This document shows, in pieces, positions 12,799 through 14,336 of a stretch of DNA of 14,336 bases; position 1 is the stretch's first letter; every line of letters begins with the position of its first letter. Both the position numbers and the translations under genes were made by a program. The DNA comes from Alphaproteobacteria bacterium UBA7691 (lineage in GTDB: Bacteria > Pseudomonadota > Alphaproteobacteria > Ferrovibrionales > Ferrovibrionaceae): positions 1-14,336 of the forward strand of contig DLGP01000026.1 in assembly GCA_002482765.1 (NCBI GenBank), in the 5' to 3' direction. The notes below the pieces were generated by a model. The model saw only the letters and a program-made list of their open reading frames with translations, made no database searches and was not told the DNA's origin.

Positions 12799-14316
12799 TC
12801 AAACTCCCTGCTGTTGCCGCTTCTGCCAGCGGCCATACTCGCCCGGGCTTAGGCTGACGGCCAGATGCAGCAGGCCGTCCTTTTCGCTCAGGCTGCGCAC
12901 CTCGCCATGGCGATGCAGCCAGGCCAATGCGGCGCCATCGCCAGCCGGCAGGGTCAGGTCAAGATCAACCCGGTCATCCCCCAGGCGCTGTTCGATCCGC
13001 GCCAGAAGGGCATCGCAGCCGCTGCCATCCAGGGCTGAAATCGCCACCACATCGTCCTGCCGGTCGGCCTGGTTGAGCAATGTCTCGCGGCCCTCGGCAT
13101 CAAGCTGGTCGATCTTGTTCCAGGCCTGCAACAGCTTGTGGCCCGACGTGGCATTGATGCCAAGCGAGCCCAGCACCGCATCCACATCGCTGCCCTGCGC
13201 CGCCCAATCGGGATGCGCCATGTCGCGCACATGCAGCACCAGATCGGCAGCAATCACCTCTTCCAGCGTGGCGCGGAAGGCCGCCACCAGATGCGTCGGC
13301 AGATCGGAAATGAAGCCCACCGTATCCGACAGGATCACCCGGCGGCCGGATGGCAGCTTGACCACGCGCATGGTGGGATCCAGCGTGGCGAACAGCAAAT
13401 CCTTGGCAAACACATCCGCCTTGGTCAGCCGGTTGAACAAGGTGGATTTGCCGGCATTGGTGTAGCCGACCAGGGCGACCACCGGATACGGCACCTTCTG
13501 CCGCGCCCGGCGATGCAGGCCGCGCGTGGTGACCACATGTTCCAGTTCGGCCTTGATGCGCACAATGCGGTCGCCGATGATGCGACGATCCATTTCAAGC
13601 TGGCTTTCGCCGGGGCCGCCGAGGAAGCCGAAGCCGCCGCGCTGGCGCTCAAGATGGGTCCACGACCGCACCAGGCGCGAGCGCTGATAGGTCAGATGCG
13701 CCAGCTCCACCTGCAAGCGGCCCTCGCGGGTGCGCGCGCGGGCGCCAAAAATCTCCAGGATCAGGCCGGTGCGATCAATCACCTTGGCCTTCAGGCCACG
13801 CTCCAGGTTGCGCTGCTGCACCGGCGTGACGGCGGCATCCACCACCACCACATCCACCGGATTATCGTGGATATACTGCGCCAATTCCTCCACCTTGCCC
13901 GGGCCGATCAGAGTGCCGGGGCGCCAGGCGGAAACATTCACCACCTCGGCATGCTGCACATCCAGATCGATGGCGCGGGTCAAGCCGACAGCCTCCGCCA
14001 AGCGGGCTTCCGGCTGGCGTTTCTCCGGGCTGGCGCCCTTCAGAACGGGATGGATGACCAGCGCCCGGCCGGCGCCTTTCGGATCGGCCGGGCTATCGCT
14101 TGACTCGGTCAAGGGCTCAATCGGCCGGGCCGGCACCACCGGCTGCGCCACCACACGCCGGGTCTGGTTGGCCCGCACCGCCACCGGGCGCTGTGCGCTG
14201 CGGGGTTTGGCAGTGCGCCGTGCCGGGCTGGCCTTGCTGGCACTCGCGGCCTTGGACGCGCTGCTGCGCTGCCCATCCTGCCTTGCCTGGGCGGGTGTGC
14301 CGATGGTGAGTGCCAT
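12799..14316 (-). CDS. hflX: Ribosome-associated GTPase HflX, with unusual N-terminal extension; start unresolved
   Basis: HflX binds the 50S subunit and splits or rescues stalled 70S ribosomes. The conserved part runs from GRALVIHPVLKG to the end. It has the HflX N-domain (PGTLIGPGKVEEL, VDAAVTPVQQRNLER, IFGARARTREGRLQVELAHL) and the Gly-rich linker QRGGFGFLGGPGESQ. The G domain has P-loop GYTNAGKS, LDPTMR, DTVGF and NKID, and a short C-terminal domain follows. Ahead of this lie about 70 residues of Ala/Ser/Lys/Arg/Pro-rich sequence. The frame stays open to the window edge, reading LLWVVCMALTIGTPAQA, which looks like a signal peptide or membrane segment. I place the start at the first ATG (14316), but it may lie outside the window or further in. 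The stop is one base before the phosphatase start. Confidence 0.93.
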   Translation of the reverse strand: MALTIGTPAQARQDGQRSSASKAASASKASPARRTAKPRSAQRPVAVRANQTRRVVAQPVVPARPIEPLTESSDSPADPKGAGRALVIHPVLKGASPEKRQPEARLAEAVGLTRAIDLDVQHAEVVNVSAWRPGTLIGPGKVEELAQYIHDNPVDVVVVDAAVTPVQQRNLERGLKAKVIDRTGLILEIFGARARTREGRLQVELAHLTYQRSRLVRSWTHLERQRGGFGFLGGPGESQLEMDRRIIGDRIVRIKAELEHVVTTRGLHRRARQKVPYPVVALVGYTNAGKSTLFNRLTKADVFAKDLLFATLDPTMRVVKLPSGRRVILSDTVGFISDLPTHLVAAFRATLEEVIAADLVLHVRDMAHPDWAAQGSDVDAVLGSLGINATSGHKLLQAWNKIDQLDAEGRETLLNQADRQDDVVAISALDGSGCDALLARIEQRLGDDRVDLDLTLPAGDGAALAWLHRHGEVRSLSEKDGLLHLAVSLSPGEYGRWQKRQQQGV

Positions 14317-14336
14317 GCACACCACCCACAACAGCA

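Noticed and set aside
1..14336. Horizontal transfer or mobile element
   Set aside because: No transposase, integrase, terminal repeats, or duplicated end of tRNA-Lys is visible, and composition is even across the window.

Overview
The window is about 14.3 kb of GC-rich bacterial chromosome with high-GC third codon positions. Gene content suggests an alphaproteobacterium, probably a Rhodospirillales-like, flagellated one. The pointers are a DUF4170 protein, an alphaproteobacterial-style gyrA-coaD-cyclophilin-queA-tgt block, a minimal flagellin of the alphaproteobacterial type, and HflX followed by an inositol-monophosphatase-family gene. This placement is inferred from protein style, not from a marker tree. 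No CRISPR array, insertion sequence, prophage or rRNA gene is visible.

Left part (1-2513). The 3' end of a forward gene (Ala/Pro/Gln-rich repeat linker plus an OB-fold-like domain) converges on a reverse-strand cluster of four small uncharacterised genes (2225 down to 427). The first gene of the cluster looks like an Hpt-type helical protein lacking the usual phospho-accepting His. The second appears to carry a one-base frameshift near its 3' end. The third is 67 residues long, and the last has a signal peptide. A candidate promoter, an inverted repeat and a 5' hairpin precede the cluster. Upstream of it lies a DUF4170 gene with a strong ribosome binding site.

Middle (2670-5184, forward). 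A small MscS-type mechanosensitive channel is followed by a single short flagellin gene with a textbook intrinsic terminator, then a DUF3833 lipoprotein, then tRNA-Lys(TTT) with its own well-formed promoter. The tRNA has an unusual anticodon stem.

Right part (5206-14336, reverse). One long co-directional block reads, in transcription order, hflX, an inositol-monophosphatase-family phosphatase, gyrA, coaD, an exported cyclophilin, a cytosolic cyclophilin, queA, tgt, and a 37-residue membrane miniprotein. Junctions are very tight: ATGA overlaps at gyrA/coaD, coaD/cyclophilin and queA/tgt, and one-base gaps at hflX/phosphatase and tgt/miniprotein. queA and tgt act in queuosine tRNA modification, coaD in CoA synthesis and gyrA in DNA supercoiling; the cyclophilins assist protein folding.

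Most of the window is conserved housekeeping. The less explained parts are the four-gene cluster on the left, the miniprotein after tgt, the odd tRNA-Lys stem, and an HflX reading frame preceded by a signal-peptide-like, low-complexity extension running off the window edge.
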